Shown in pieces: positions 34,317 through 43,416 of a DNA stretch of 64,000 nt (positions within the stretch are counted from its first letter, which is position 1; each line of letters begins with the position of its first letter). The DNA is from Kineosporia aurantiaca JCM 3230 (lineage in GTDB: Bacteria > Actinomycetota > Actinomycetes > Actinomycetales > Kineosporiaceae). The translations under genes and the position numbers were made by a program. Location: the NCBI GenBank assembly GCA_000719025.1, contig JODP01000002.1, positions 372,001 to 436,000 of the forward strand. Reading direction: 5' to 3'. Under the pieces are notes generated by a model. That model had not been told where the DNA came from. It made no database searches and was given only the letters and a program-made list of their open reading frames with translations.

Positions 34317-34697
34317 TCAGCCCGTCAGGAGAACAACGCCGACCAGGACCAGCGCGGCGATCCCCACCCCGTACCCGATCAGCCCCACCAGCCCGAGCAG
34401 GGGCAACGGCTCGCCGGCCCGCATCGCCCGCTCGCCGGCCCACCAGCGGCGGTACGCGGCCACCGCCAGCACTCCGCCCATCAGCAGCAACAGCGAACTG
34501 AGCAACTGCCGCTCGAGGTCGGGGACATCGTCCAGGAAGGCGTCCGCACCGATACCGCCGGCGATCAGACCGAGCGACGTGCGGATCCAGGCCAGGAACG
34601 TGCGCTCGTTGGCCAGGGTGAACCGCGGGTCCGGAGCCTTCCCCTCGGACAGCAACTTACGCTCCCAGGAAGGCACCATGGCCGCATCGTCACGCAT
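34317..34697 (-). CDS. DUF202 (YidH-like) membrane protein
   Basis: The 126-residue protein shows RFTLANERTFLAWIRTSLGLIAGG near residue 25 (split here by the signature NERTFLAWIRT) and three hydrophobic helices. DUF202 genes often come in adjacent pairs, as here. The function is unknown. Starts at 34697 (ATG) and 34679 (ATG) are possible. Confidence 0.88.
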   Translation of the reverse strand: MRDDAAMVPSWERKLLSEGKAPDPRFTLANERTFLAWIRTSLGLIAGGIGADAFLDDVPDLERQLLSSLLLLMGGVLAVAAYRRWWAGERAMRAGEPLPLLGLVGLIGYGVGIAALVLVGVVLLTG

Positions 34698-34847
34698 TAA
34701 CAGTCCGTTCACAAGCGCGCGATCGGTTATGAGATGTATCTAATTTCAGACCGTTTCGACCGCGCTTGGCATCCCGACAGAGGTACTTGAGTAACTGGCT
34801 GGCGGGCCGCCCGCACCGGGCGTCACGGCGTCTGCCAAGGTGCTGCC

Positions 34848-35774
34848 ATGCGCTTGGTCATCTTCACCGAGCCCCAGCAGGGGGCGTCCTACAACGACCT
34901 GCTCAAGGTCGCCCAGACCGCCGAGGCCGCCGGGTACGACGGCTTCTTCCGGTCCGACCACTACCTCACCATGGGCGGTGACGGCCTGCCCGGCCCGACC
35001 GACGCCTGGGTGACCCTGGCCGGCCTGGCTGTACAAACGTCCTCAATTCGATTGGGGACGCTGGTCACCTCGGGAACGTTCCGCTACCCCGGCCCGCTGG
35101 CCGTGAGCGTTGCCCAGGTCGACCAGATGAGCGGGGGCCGAGTCGAGTTCGGTCTCGGCGCAGGCTGGTTCGAGTCCGAGCACACCGCCTACGGCATCCC
35201 GTTCCCTCCCACTGGCGAGCGTTTCGACCGCCTGGAGGAGCAGCTCGAGATCATCGACGGGTTGTTCCGTACCCCCGCCGGCGAGACCTACAGCTTCGAC
35301 GGCAAGCACTACCAGATCGTCGACTCGCCGGCCCTGCCCAAGCCCGTGCAGACCCCGTTGCCGTTCATCATCGGGGGTAAGGGCGCCAAGCGGACGCCCG
35401 CCCTGGCGGCCAAGTACGCGGCCGAGTTCAACGCTCCGTTCGCCAAGCAGGCCGACGCCGCCAAGCTGTTCCAGGGGGTGCGCGACGCCTGCTCCATGGC
35501 CGGGCGCACCGATCTGCCGGTCTTCTCGGCCGCCGCAGTGCTCTGTGTGGGCCGCGACGACGCCGAGGTGCAGCGCCGCGCCGCCAAGATCGGGCGCGAG
35601 GTGGAGGAGATGCGGGAGAACGGCGGGATCGTCGGCACCGTGTCCCAGGCGGTGGAGGCGATCGGCGCCTACGCCGAGGCCGGGGCCGAGCGGCTGTTCC
35701 TCCAGACGCTCGACCTGAGTGACCTGGACCATGTCGAGCTGATCGCCTCCGAGGTCGCTCCGCAGCTGTCCTGA
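34848..35774 (+). CDS. LLM class F420-dependent oxidoreductase
   Basis: The 308-residue TIM-barrel protein belongs to the luciferase-like superfamily: GYDGFFRSDHYL, SIRLGTLVTSGTFRYPG, SGGRVEFGLGAGWFESEHTAYG and PFIIGGKGAKRTPALAAKYA. In actinobacteria this subgroup usually uses coenzyme F420. The substrate is unknown. It is divergent from the DUF202 pair and ends in a clear terminator. Confidence 0.92.
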   Translation: MRLVIFTEPQQGASYNDLLKVAQTAEAAGYDGFFRSDHYLTMGGDGLPGPTDAWVTLAGLAVQTSSIRLGTLVTSGTFRYPGPLAVSVAQVDQMSGGRVEFGLGAGWFESEHTAYGIPFPPTGERFDRLEEQLEIIDGLFRTPAGETYSFDGKHYQIVDSPALPKPVQTPLPFIIGGKGAKRTPALAAKYAAEFNAPFAKQADAAKLFQGVRDACSMAGRTDLPVFSAAAVLCVGRDDAEVQRRAAKIGREVEEMRENGGIVGTVSQAVEAIGAYAEAGAERLFLQTLDLSDLDHVELIASEVAPQLS

Positions 35775-35785
35775 CCAGCCCGGGT

Positions 35786-35820
35786 ACCTCGTTCCGGGGT
35801 TTCTCACCCCGGAACGAGGT
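35786..35820 (+). terminator. Terminator hairpin after LLM gene
   Basis: A perfect 14-bp stem, ACCTCGTTCCGGGG with CCCCGGAACGAGGT, closes a 7-base T-rich loop 11 bases after the stop codon. Confidence 0.8.
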
Positions 35821-35898
35821 GCATGATCGGGAGCAGTACGCAAGGATCTACGCCAACCTCGGGACGTGCGGGCCCCTGGGCATAGGAGCAAGTACGCG

Positions 35899-36651
35899 AT
35901 GAAGTCAGTCCGGCTGGAGAAGGATGGGCCGGTCCGGCACATCGTGCTGGCCGCCCCCAAGCGAAGAAACGCCCTCTCCGCCCAGATGCTGGACGAGCTG
36001 GCCGAGGCGGTGGCCCGGGTGGCCACCGACGACGCGGCCCGGGCGCTGATCATCCGCGCCGAGGGTAAGGCGTTCTGCGCCGGCGCCGACATCCACAGCC
36101 TGTTCGGCGACCTGAACCGGCCCACGGCGGAGATCCGGGACGACCTCAAGGGCATCTACGCCAGCTTCCTCGGGGTCGCCGACCTGCCGATCCCGACCAT
36201 CGCCGCGGTCAACGGGGTGGCCGTCGGGGCCGGCATCAACATCGCGCTGGCCTGCGACATCGTCATCGCCGGGCGGAACGCCCAGTTCGCCGTCACGTTC
36301 GCCGACATCGGGCTGCACCCGGGGGGCGGGGCGAGCTGGTTCCTGACCCGCCGGATGGGCGCGGACCGGGCCCTGGCGGCGATCATCGCGGCCGAGACGA
36401 TCGAGGCAGAGGACGCTCTCCGGCACGGTTTGGTGACGCGGGTCGTCGACGACCCGGTGGAGGAGGCGACGATCCTCGCCCACCAGGCCGCGTCCCGGGA
36501 CCCGGGACTGATCCGGGACGCCAAGCGCGCCGTGCAGATCGCCGAGACCTCGGAGCTTCCCGAGGTCCTGGAGTTCGAGTCGTGGGCCCAGGCGGCCACC
36601 GTCGGACGGCCCGACTTCGCCGAGTTCGTGGAGCGCTTCACCAAGCGCTGA
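35899..36651 (+). CDS. Enoyl-CoA hydratase/isomerase family protein
   Basis: The 250-residue crotonase-fold protein has RRNALSAQMLDEL, the oxyanion-hole segment KAFCAGADIHSL, and NGVAVGAGINIALACDIVIA. The usual catalytic Glu position falls in FADIGLHPGGGASWFL, where Glu is replaced, so hydratase activity is uncertain; an isomerase or other crotonase role is possible. The ATG at 35899 has AGGAG upstream; the longer frame is not supported. Confidence 0.9.
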   Translation: MKSVRLEKDGPVRHIVLAAPKRRNALSAQMLDELAEAVARVATDDAARALIIRAEGKAFCAGADIHSLFGDLNRPTAEIRDDLKGIYASFLGVADLPIPTIAAVNGVAVGAGINIALACDIVIAGRNAQFAVTFADIGLHPGGGASWFLTRRMGADRALAAIIAAETIEAEDALRHGLVTRVVDDPVEEATILAHQAASRDPGLIRDAKRAVQIAETSELPEVLEFESWAQAATVGRPDFAEFVERFTKR

Positions 36652-36686
36652 GCGCCTTCATCGAAGCTTCATCGGCCGGGACCACT

Positions 36687-36718
36687 CTCCTTCTCGTCAG
36701 GCAAATGACGAGAAGGAG
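36687..36718 (+). promoter_or_regulatory. Hairpin that hides the ribosome-binding site of the next gene
   Basis: CTCCTTCTCGTC (36687-36698) pairs perfectly with GACGAGAAGGAG (36707-36718) around an 8-base loop. The right arm holds most of the AAGGAGG Shine-Dalgarno sequence serving the GTG at 36725, so folding should shut translation. It lies 35 bases after the enoyl-CoA hydratase stop. Confidence 0.65.
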
Positions 36719-36724
36719 GCCACC

Positions 36725-38329
36725 GTGCCGGTCCACAGCCCCACCAGTAGGCTCCCCCACTTCGAGGCCCCGGCCGGCCGCAGCACCACCGGTCCCGGTG
36801 ACCTGACTCCCGAGCTGCTCGCCACCGACATCTGGTCCGACGAATTGGTGACGCTTGCGGGCATCCCGGTCGTGGACGTCCCGTTCGTGACGGTCGGCGG
36901 GGGCATCGGGTCGTTCGTGCTCGTCGACTACCTGCGGATCATGGGGGTTCCGGCGACCGGGATCCGGGTGCTGTCGAACCTGGACCGGCCCTGGCAGACC
37001 TACGAGCACCTGACCCGGGTCTCGCAGATCCCCGGGCCGGAGCGGATCCGCTCGGACTCCGCCTCGATGCCGGACAACCTCTGGGGTTTCCCCAGCTACG
37101 CGATGCGCGAGGCGCTGACCGAGCACAGCCTCAAGCCGATCTGGAACGTGCTGAGCGAGCCGATCCTTTCCAACTACTACACGCCCCGGGTCAGCCAGGT
37201 CTTCCGCGGGATGCAGCAGGAACACGACCGCATCGGTTACCAGGACATGCTGGTCAAGGGCACGGTCCGGATGGTCCGCCGACGTCAGGGCGGCGGCTAC
37301 TTCACCATTCTCACCCCACCGGCGGGCAGCACGGCGACCAAACGGGTGGCCTACCGCAGCCGGTTCGTGCACCTCGCGGTCGGCTACGCCGGTCTGAAGT
37401 TCCTGCCCGATCTGCAGCGCTACCGCTCCGACACCGGTGATCACCACCGCGTGGTGAACGCCTACGAGGGCCACGAGCACGTGTACCGCGAGGTCGCTTC
37501 CCGGCCCTGCACGGTGGTGATCCGGGGTAGCGGCATCGTCGCCTCGCGGGTACTGCAGCGGCTGATCGACGACCGGGATGCCCTCGGCACCAATGTTCGG
37601 ATCGTGCACCTGTTCCGGACTTACGTGGCCGGTACGCACGGGAAAGGCGTCTTCATGCGCCGCCGGGGTGGTCACGGCTGGGCCCACCAGGGCTTCAACT
37701 ACCCGAAGTCGGCCTGGGGCGGGCAGCTGAAGGCCCGGATGCGCCGGCTCGAAGGAGAGCAGCGGGCCGAGCTCTACCGGCAGATCGGCGGGACCCAGAC
37801 CCCGATCCGGAACAGCTGGATGCGCCAGCTGAAGCGGGGCCGGGCCGAGGGCTGGTACCAGGCCGTCAGCGGTGAGGCCCAGCTGGTCCGGGCCCAGGGC
37901 ACCCAGCTGTCGATGCTGCTGGAGAGCCGGCCGGTACCGGGCCGCGACCAGTTCACCGTCGGGGGCGCCCCGATGGAGATCGGCTGCGACTTCGTCATCG
38001 ACTGCACCGGTCTCGAGGCCGACATCGCCGAGCACCGGGTGATCGGCGACCTGATGGTGCACAGCGGGGCCGGGCGGAACCCGGTGAACCGACTGGACGT
38101 CGAGCGCAGCTTCGAGGTCCGCGGGACCCGGACCGACGGCGGCCGGCTCTACGCCAGCGGCGCAGCCACGCTCGGCGGGTACTTCCCCGGTGTCGACACC
38201 TTCCTCGGCCTGCAGATCGCCGCCCAGGAGATCGCCGACGACCTGGCCCGGCAGGGTTTCTGCAAACGCCTCGGCCCGGTCCGCTCGGTCCGGCAGTGGT
38301 GGCGCTGGTGCACCGGGCGCCGGCCCTGA
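36725..38329 (+). CDS. FAD/NAD(P)-binding oxidoreductase-like protein
   Basis: The 534-residue protein has two dinucleotide-binding motifs: FVTVGGGIGSFVLVDYL near residue 54 and VVIRGSGIVASRVLQ near residue 262, and a late CTGLEADIAEHRVIG stretch, like flavin monooxygenases or NAD(P)-binding reductases. I do not know the reaction. It opens the cluster of FHA, degenerate protease and kinase genes on the same strand, 79 bases before the next gene. A near-perfect ribosome-binding site precedes its GTG but is tied up in a hairpin. Confidence 0.8.
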   Translation: MPVHSPTSRLPHFEAPAGRSTTGPGDLTPELLATDIWSDELVTLAGIPVVDVPFVTVGGGIGSFVLVDYLRIMGVPATGIRVLSNLDRPWQTYEHLTRVSQIPGPERIRSDSASMPDNLWGFPSYAMREALTEHSLKPIWNVLSEPILSNYYTPRVSQVFRGMQQEHDRIGYQDMLVKGTVRMVRRRQGGGYFTILTPPAGSTATKRVAYRSRFVHLAVGYAGLKFLPDLQRYRSDTGDHHRVVNAYEGHEHVYREVASRPCTVVIRGSGIVASRVLQRLIDDRDALGTNVRIVHLFRTYVAGTHGKGVFMRRRGGHGWAHQGFNYPKSAWGGQLKARMRRLEGEQRAELYRQIGGTQTPIRNSWMRQLKRGRAEGWYQAVSGEAQLVRAQGTQLSMLLESRPVPGRDQFTVGGAPMEIGCDFVIDCTGLEADIAEHRVIGDLMVHSGAGRNPVNRLDVERSFEVRGTRTDGGRLYASGAATLGGYFPGVDTFLGLQIAAQEIADDLARQGFCKRLGPVRSVRQWWRWCTGRRP

Positions 38330-38408
38330 TCCAAGACTGTCGGTGGGCGCGGGCAGACTTGCCCCGTTGTCAAAATTTGCTTCTCTGAATGTTTTTCAGG
38401 AGACCATC

Positions 38409-38828
38409 ATGCTTCAGACCCTGTTCGGGCGGATCCAGACCCGGATCGCCGTCCTGGCCGTGATCGGCGGGCTGGTCACGCTCGTCGTCACCCCGTTCCT
38501 CTCCGAAGGCAGTTACCCCGCCACCTTCTCGATCCTGGCCGCCGTCATCGTGATCGGCCTGGGCTGGGAAATGGTCTACCACCTGCTCCAGCAGTTCCGC
38601 TGGGAGAAAGACTGGCCCACCCCGTTCGCCCTGCTCAACGGCCTCAACGAGGGTGCGCTGCTGTGGTTCCTGGTCCGCGCCGACCTGATCCCGAACGCCG
38701 GGGGCGTCACCCTCTGGCCGTTCGTCATCGACTTCGCCGCGGTCTGGGTGAGCACCTGGCTCTGGAACAACGGGCCCATGCGGGTCCCCTTCGTCCACTG
38801 GCGGTTCCGCGGCGGAAGGCTGATCTGA
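38409..38828 (+). CDS. Small membrane protein of the FHA/kinase cluster
   Basis: The 139-residue protein starts MLQTLFGRIQTRIAVLAVIGG after an AGGAG site and has about four hydrophobic helices. I recognise no domain. Its TGA stop overlaps the ATG of the FHA gene by one base (TGATG), so the two are coupled. Confidence 0.8.
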   Translation: MLQTLFGRIQTRIAVLAVIGGLVTLVVTPFLSEGSYPATFSILAAVIVIGLGWEMVYHLLQQFRWEKDWPTPFALLNGLNEGALLWFLVRADLIPNAGGVTLWPFVIDFAAVWVSTWLWNNGPMRVPFVHWRFRGGRLI

Positions 38829-40327
38829 TGATCGAGAACAGCACTACCACAGTCGTTCCCGGCGACGGCCTGGTTCATCGCAGCGCCCGCGCCGTCCTCC
38901 TTCTCCCCCGGCTCACGGTCGGCCAGCTTCCCCCGGCCCGGGCCCTGATCAGGGCCTGCGCCTTGGCGGCCGGCGACTCCACCGGCCGGTCAACGGTTCT
39001 CACGGTCGCCGGCATCCTCAGCTCCGGCGGCTCGCACCTTCCGGCCTTCGGGCTCGGGCTGGACACCGACCAGGGCCTGGTCGTGCTGCTGCACGACGAG
39101 GTCGAGGCCGAGGTCCAGGTTCAGGCGGACGGGTCGGCCCCGGTCCGGCTGAACGGCACCGACTCGCTGGCCTGGGTCGAACGACGCTTTCCGCTCCCAC
39201 TGAGCGCTTTCCGGCTCTGGATTCCGGGTAGCCCTCACCAGACGTACCCCGGGACGGGACTGGCCGCAGCGGAGGGGATTGCGCTGGACCTGTCCCGGGG
39301 TACTCTCCACGGCTCCGGCGTGGTGCTGACCCATTTCCAGCAGGACGATGTCCAGGTCACGGCCGAGCGGGCAGCAATGGTGTCGCCAACCACTTCGCAT
39401 TCCACTCTGCCGGCAGACCGCAGCTACGGCTCGCTGCTGCCGGCCACCCCGCAGTTCGGCCAGCCCCAGATCGAGCCGACGATGCCAGCTGCCGCCCCCG
39501 CGTCCCAAGTTCATCTCCCGATCCAGCCACACCTTCAGAACCGGGCCGCTCCGACCCCGAATCAGGGCTGGGCGGGGCATTTCCCGCTCGACCAGTGTCA
39601 GGGCGGCCCAGCCCCCGCGGCTCCGGACCGTTCGGAGTTGATGCACCGCGATCCGAATCGCCCCGAGGCACTCACCGCAGCTGATTCGAACGTGCCCGTT
39701 CATCCCGAAGTCCTTCATGCCCAGGCCGACATGACGCCTGCTTCAGCCAACCCTGCGCAAGCTTTCCCGGCCGACTCCGCTGAGGCCCTGGCTCCGGAGC
39801 CCCTCCGCACCCCGGGTGGCGGCATCGCGGTCCCCCGCAACAACGTTCCGCCGATCGAGGGAGTCCTCTGCGCCCGAGGGCATTTCACCGACCCCCAGGC
39901 CGCCTACTGCGCCATCTGCGGCATTTCCATGCAGCAGGTCTCCCGGCAGATCACCCGCCGGCCCCGGCCACCGCTCGGCGTGCTGGTCCTGGACGACGGC
40001 ACCTCGATGACCGTGGACGGAGACCTGATCATCGGCCGCGACCCGACGTCGCACCCGGCCGTGATCGCCGGCGACGCCAAGCCGATGTTCCTCAACGACG
40101 AGGTGGACGGCGTCTCCCGGGTGCACGCCCGGATCACCCTGGTCGACTGGACGGTCTGCCTCACCGACGAGAACTCGGCCAACGGCACCTACCTCGCCAC
40201 CACCCCGGCCGGCACCAACGGCCAGGCCGTTCGCGGCGATGTTCCGGTCGAACTGTCCAGCGGCACCGTCATCCGGATCGGCCGCCGCACCCTCACCTTC
40301 GACGCCTACCACAGCGCCGGTGAATAA
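38828..40327 (+). CDS. Zinc-ribbon and FHA domain protein
   Basis: The 499-residue protein has a folded N-terminal region (to about 185) of unknown type, a Pro/Ala/Gln-rich linker, a zinc-ribbon-like CARGHFTDPQAAYCAICG (near 345) and a C-terminal FHA domain (about 390-495). The FHA part has LIIGRDPTSHP, GVSRVHARITL and DENSANGTYLAT, the phosphothreonine-binding residues. It should read phosphorylation by the kinase encoded 3 kb downstream. Confidence 0.9.
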   Translation: MIENSTTTVVPGDGLVHRSARAVLLLPRLTVGQLPPARALIRACALAAGDSTGRSTVLTVAGILSSGGSHLPAFGLGLDTDQGLVVLLHDEVEAEVQVQADGSAPVRLNGTDSLAWVERRFPLPLSAFRLWIPGSPHQTYPGTGLAAAEGIALDLSRGTLHGSGVVLTHFQQDDVQVTAERAAMVSPTTSHSTLPADRSYGSLLPATPQFGQPQIEPTMPAAAPASQVHLPIQPHLQNRAAPTPNQGWAGHFPLDQCQGGPAPAAPDRSELMHRDPNRPEALTAADSNVPVHPEVLHAQADMTPASANPAQAFPADSAEALAPEPLRTPGGGIAVPRNNVPPIEGVLCARGHFTDPQAAYCAICGISMQQVSRQITRRPRPPLGVLVLDDGTSMTVDGDLIIGRDPTSHPAVIAGDAKPMFLNDEVDGVSRVHARITLVDWTVCLTDENSANGTYLATTPAGTNGQAVRGDVPVELSSGTVIRIGRRTLTFDAYHSAGE

Positions 40328-40391
40328 CCGGGGTATGTCCATTGTGTCCGGACCGGTCGATACTGTCCGGGAGGAAACCGAGGAGGCCGGG

Positions 40392-43300
40392 ATGACCGAG
40401 CGCCGGGGCGGGGGGCCGCTCCTCTCGAAGCCCACTACCAAGATCAGGAAGAAGCAGCAGGCCACAAGGCGAGGGCGGGGAGTTCTGGCGGTGGCGTCGG
40501 GACTGCTGCTGGTGGCTGTCAGCGCCCAGGGGGCGATGGCCGGCACTGCCGTGGCGCCGCACCTCGCCCTTCCGGCCGGAAACACTCCTAGCGGTGGCCA
40601 CGACCACGGCGGTGCCGCCCCCTCGCCCACCCCGGGGGCCACCTCCAGCACCGACTCCGGGCACGGCACTGAACACAGTGCCGACAGCCACGTTGACCTG
40701 CCGGAAAGTGGGCAGGAGTGGACGCTGCCGAACCTGGTCGCCGAGGGCGCCCTGGTCCAGGTCGAGACGGTGGCCGACGTCTACGTGGCGCTGCACCACT
40801 ACCACGTGGAGAAGTACAGCTACACCGACGTCAGCGACCCGACGGCGGTCGCCTCCGGCACCTTCGTCAACACCCGGGGCCTGGTGATCACCAGCAAGAG
40901 CGCGCTGCACGACACCGCCGAGCAGATCCAGCGGTTCGGCACCTACGGCGTCAACCAGGCCTTCGTGGACGCCCAGTTCCTCAAGAAACTCCCGGCCGAC
41001 CCGTTCCGCCGCACCACGATCACCGCCAAGAACAAGGGCAAGCTGGCCGACACCGCACCGGTAGTGCCCGAGATCAACGATCGGCTACAGAGCTGCTACG
41101 ACTGGGAAACCTCGGAGCACTGCGGGGTTTTCGTGGTGATGCACCAGCGGATCATGCCCAGCGTGCAGGACTCGAAGACGCAGAACCTAGAAGGGCTGCC
41201 GCTCTCGGACAACCGCGTGGCGGCCCTGTCCACCCAGCTGCGCGGCGTTACTCCCCTCACCCTGCAACTGGCCAACCCGGTGGGCGGCACCAAGTACTGG
41301 GTGGTCAGCTCGCGCGGGGTCAACGAGAAGCCCCTGGTCGGCACCGGCACCCTGACCAACTCCGAACAGGCCCCGATCTCCGCCGCCGACCTGGCCAAGT
41401 GGTCGAAACAGTTCGGCGAGCAGGCCGAGGGCGCCCCGGTCATCTCCGCCCGCGGCGACCTGGTGGCCTTCCTCGGCACCGCTGAGGGCAGCAGCCAACT
41501 GGCCGCCGTCTCCTCCTCCCACATGGCCAACGACCTGCGCACCTTCGGCCTGACCCGAGACTCCAGCCCGATCGATGCCCAGTTCCAGGACGGCCTCGAA
41601 CTCTTCGAGGCCTCCCAGTTCGCCGCGGCCGTGCCTAAGCTCAAGGCCGCGGTCGCCGCCAGCGGTGGACAACGCGTGGCCCGGCAGCTCCTGGCCCAGT
41701 CCGAGCAGAAGTCCGGCACGGCCGAGGACCTCTCCGACGAGGCCGACCTCCTGTCCAGCCCCAGCCCGAAGTCGGACGGCTGGAGCACCCTGGCCATCGC
41801 CCTGTTCTCGGCCCTGGTCATCCTCGTGCTGATCATCGCCGGCATCGCCATCGCTCTGGCCCGACGGCGCCGCTGGCCGGACGGGGACGACGATCCCGAC
41901 CGTGCTCTTGCTGGGGATGAGCCGGACGACGCTGCTGGCGGGGGTGCCGGGCGACGCGCGGGGCGGGCGGACGCGAGGCCAGGTGCGGGTATCGAATCGG
42001 GGACCGACGCGGGCGCAGGCACAGCTCCACGCACAGGCACGCCTCCGCGCACGGGTACGGCTGCGGGCACGGGTACGACTGCGGGCACGGGTACGGCTGC
42101 GGGCACGGGTACGACTGCGGGCACGGGTACGACTGCGGGCACGGGTACGACTGCGGGCACGGTGAGCACCGGTACGGCTGCCATGGCTGGCATGGTCGGC
42201 ACAGCAGGCACGGGTGCCGGAAGGGCGGCGCGCACTGGTGCGGGCATGGGCACAGGGGCAGGTTCGGGTGTAAGTGCGAGGTCAGGCATCAATACCGGTG
42301 TGAGCGCTGATGAGGGCCCGGGTACTGGCACGAGTCGAAGTTCAGGCCGAGACTCAGGGGCAGGTGCGGGCGCAGCCGCAGGTTCGGGCACGGGTCACAA
42401 CCCGGCCAGCAGGGCGAATCTTGGCGCGGGTCTGGACCCCCGCTCCGGCGACGTCCCCAGCTCTCCAGTCCCAGCCGAAACTGGACTACCAGGTAAAATT
42501 TTCGCGCCGATCTCCAGAGCCGCAGCAGGCCCCGAAGCCACCCCGAACGGCCACCGAAACCGCCCCACCGCCCTCTTCGCCACCGGCACAACCGACCCGA
42601 GACCCGCCTCCCAGCAGGTAAGACAGGCTGATCCAGCGACCGATCCGGGCGAGGCACCGACCGAAAAGCGCGCTTCCGGACGTCCAGCCCGCCCAGCCGG
42701 TACCGCTAGCCCGAACTCCTTGGCTGCGCCGAGCCCCCGGTCCGGCTTTGGTCAGGCAGGTGACTCAAGCCCCCTGACAGTCACAGGCCCACGATCCGAC
42801 CTCGGCCAAACAGATGGACCAGGCCCCGTCACAGCCCCAGACCCCCGAACCGACCTTGACCAAACAGACGGACCAGGCCCCCTCACAGCCCCAGACCCCC
42901 GAACCGACCCCGACCAAACAGACGGACCAGGCCCCCTCACACCCCCAGACCCCCGAACCGACCTCGGTCGAGCAGGTGGTCCGAGCCGCTTGGCAGCCCC
43001 GGGTATCTGGTCCGACCGAGGTCAAGCAGACCAGAGCCCACGTCTCACCCAGAAGCCGGCAGCGGACCGCCCGGACGGCCTGGACCGAACTCCGGGAGCG
43101 GGGCAACAATCACCGACCCCGGGCCTTCCTTCAGAACCGGACCACCGGGCCGAGCCCCGCCCAACCACACGATCGACCCGGCCCTCAAGCCCGGATCGAT
43201 CTGCAGGACAGCCCCCTTCAGCCGAGATTGACCCCGCCGGGCAACCCGACCGAGCTGGGGCACCTGGACAACCAGCGACACCGACGCGGCCGCATGCGCC

Positions 43301-43412
43301 ACAGCGGCCCTCAGGCCATTTCTGCCGGCAATGCGGCGCTCAGCTCTCGCCCGGCGACCGGTTCTGCTTCTCCTGCGGTACTCCGGCGAGTTCTCCAGCA
43401 GGCAAGGGATGA
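40392..43412 (+). CDS. Degenerate trypsin-like membrane protein with repeat-rich tail and C-terminal zinc ribbon
   Basis: 1006 residues, ATG preceded by GAGGAGG. A signal/anchor helix (about 28-50) leads to an exported domain (100-400) whose ASGTFVNTRGLVITSKSAL and EGAPVISARGDLVAFLG resemble the His and Ser regions of S1C proteases, but the catalytic His and Ser are gone. A membrane helix follows at about 466-490. The cytoplasmic tail is low-complexity: six 18-bp repeats give Gly-Thr-Ala/Thr-rich hexads, and 54-bp repeats give 18-residue RTDLDQTDGPGPLTAPDP units. It ends with a double C-x2-C zinc ribbon (CRQCG...CFSCG). It is probably a sensor or scaffold for the kinase that follows. Confidence 0.8.
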   Translation: MTERRGGGPLLSKPTTKIRKKQQATRRGRGVLAVASGLLLVAVSAQGAMAGTAVAPHLALPAGNTPSGGHDHGGAAPSPTPGATSSTDSGHGTEHSADSHVDLPESGQEWTLPNLVAEGALVQVETVADVYVALHHYHVEKYSYTDVSDPTAVASGTFVNTRGLVITSKSALHDTAEQIQRFGTYGVNQAFVDAQFLKKLPADPFRRTTITAKNKGKLADTAPVVPEINDRLQSCYDWETSEHCGVFVVMHQRIMPSVQDSKTQNLEGLPLSDNRVAALSTQLRGVTPLTLQLANPVGGTKYWVVSSRGVNEKPLVGTGTLTNSEQAPISAADLAKWSKQFGEQAEGAPVISARGDLVAFLGTAEGSSQLAAVSSSHMANDLRTFGLTRDSSPIDAQFQDGLELFEASQFAAAVPKLKAAVAASGGQRVARQLLAQSEQKSGTAEDLSDEADLLSSPSPKSDGWSTLAIALFSALVILVLIIAGIAIALARRRRWPDGDDDPDRALAGDEPDDAAGGGAGRRAGRADARPGAGIESGTDAGAGTAPRTGTPPRTGTAAGTGTTAGTGTAAGTGTTAGTGTTAGTGTTAGTVSTGTAAMAGMVGTAGTGAGRAARTGAGMGTGAGSGVSARSGINTGVSADEGPGTGTSRSSGRDSGAGAGAAAGSGTGHNPASRANLGAGLDPRSGDVPSSPVPAETGLPGKIFAPISRAAAGPEATPNGHRNRPTALFATGTTDPRPASQQVRQADPATDPGEAPTEKRASGRPARPAGTASPNSLAAPSPRSGFGQAGDSSPLTVTGPRSDLGQTDGPGPVTAPDPRTDLDQTDGPGPLTAPDPRTDPDQTDGPGPLTPPDPRTDLGRAGGPSRLAAPGIWSDRGQADQSPRLTQKPAADRPDGLDRTPGAGQQSPTPGLPSEPDHRAEPRPTTRSTRPSSPDRSAGQPPSAEIDPAGQPDRAGAPGQPATPTRPHAPQRPSGHFCRQCGAQLSPGDRFCFSCGTPASSPAGKG
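42051..42158 (+). repeat. 18-bp coding tandem repeat, six copies
   Basis: Six units of ACGGGTACGRCTGCGGGC run end to end in frame in the preceding gene, encoding Gly/Thr/Ala hexads. Confidence 0.95.
42792..42953 (+). repeat. 54-bp coding tandem repeat, three copies plus a decayed fourth
   Basis: Units begin at 42792, 42846 and 42900; a diverged copy begins at 42954. They encode 18-residue Asp/Pro/Thr-rich units in the cytoplasmic tail of the degenerate protease-like protein. Confidence 0.92.
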
Positions 43413-43416
43413 CATC

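Noticed and set aside
40392..43412. Active S1C serine protease
   Set aside because: The regions that should hold the catalytic His and Ser read SKSAL and EGAPV, so proteolysis is unlikely.
42814..43416. Extended N-terminus for the Ser/Thr kinase
   Set aside because: This stretch is the out-of-frame reading of the 54-bp repeats and the tail of the upstream gene; kinase homology begins only after 43417.
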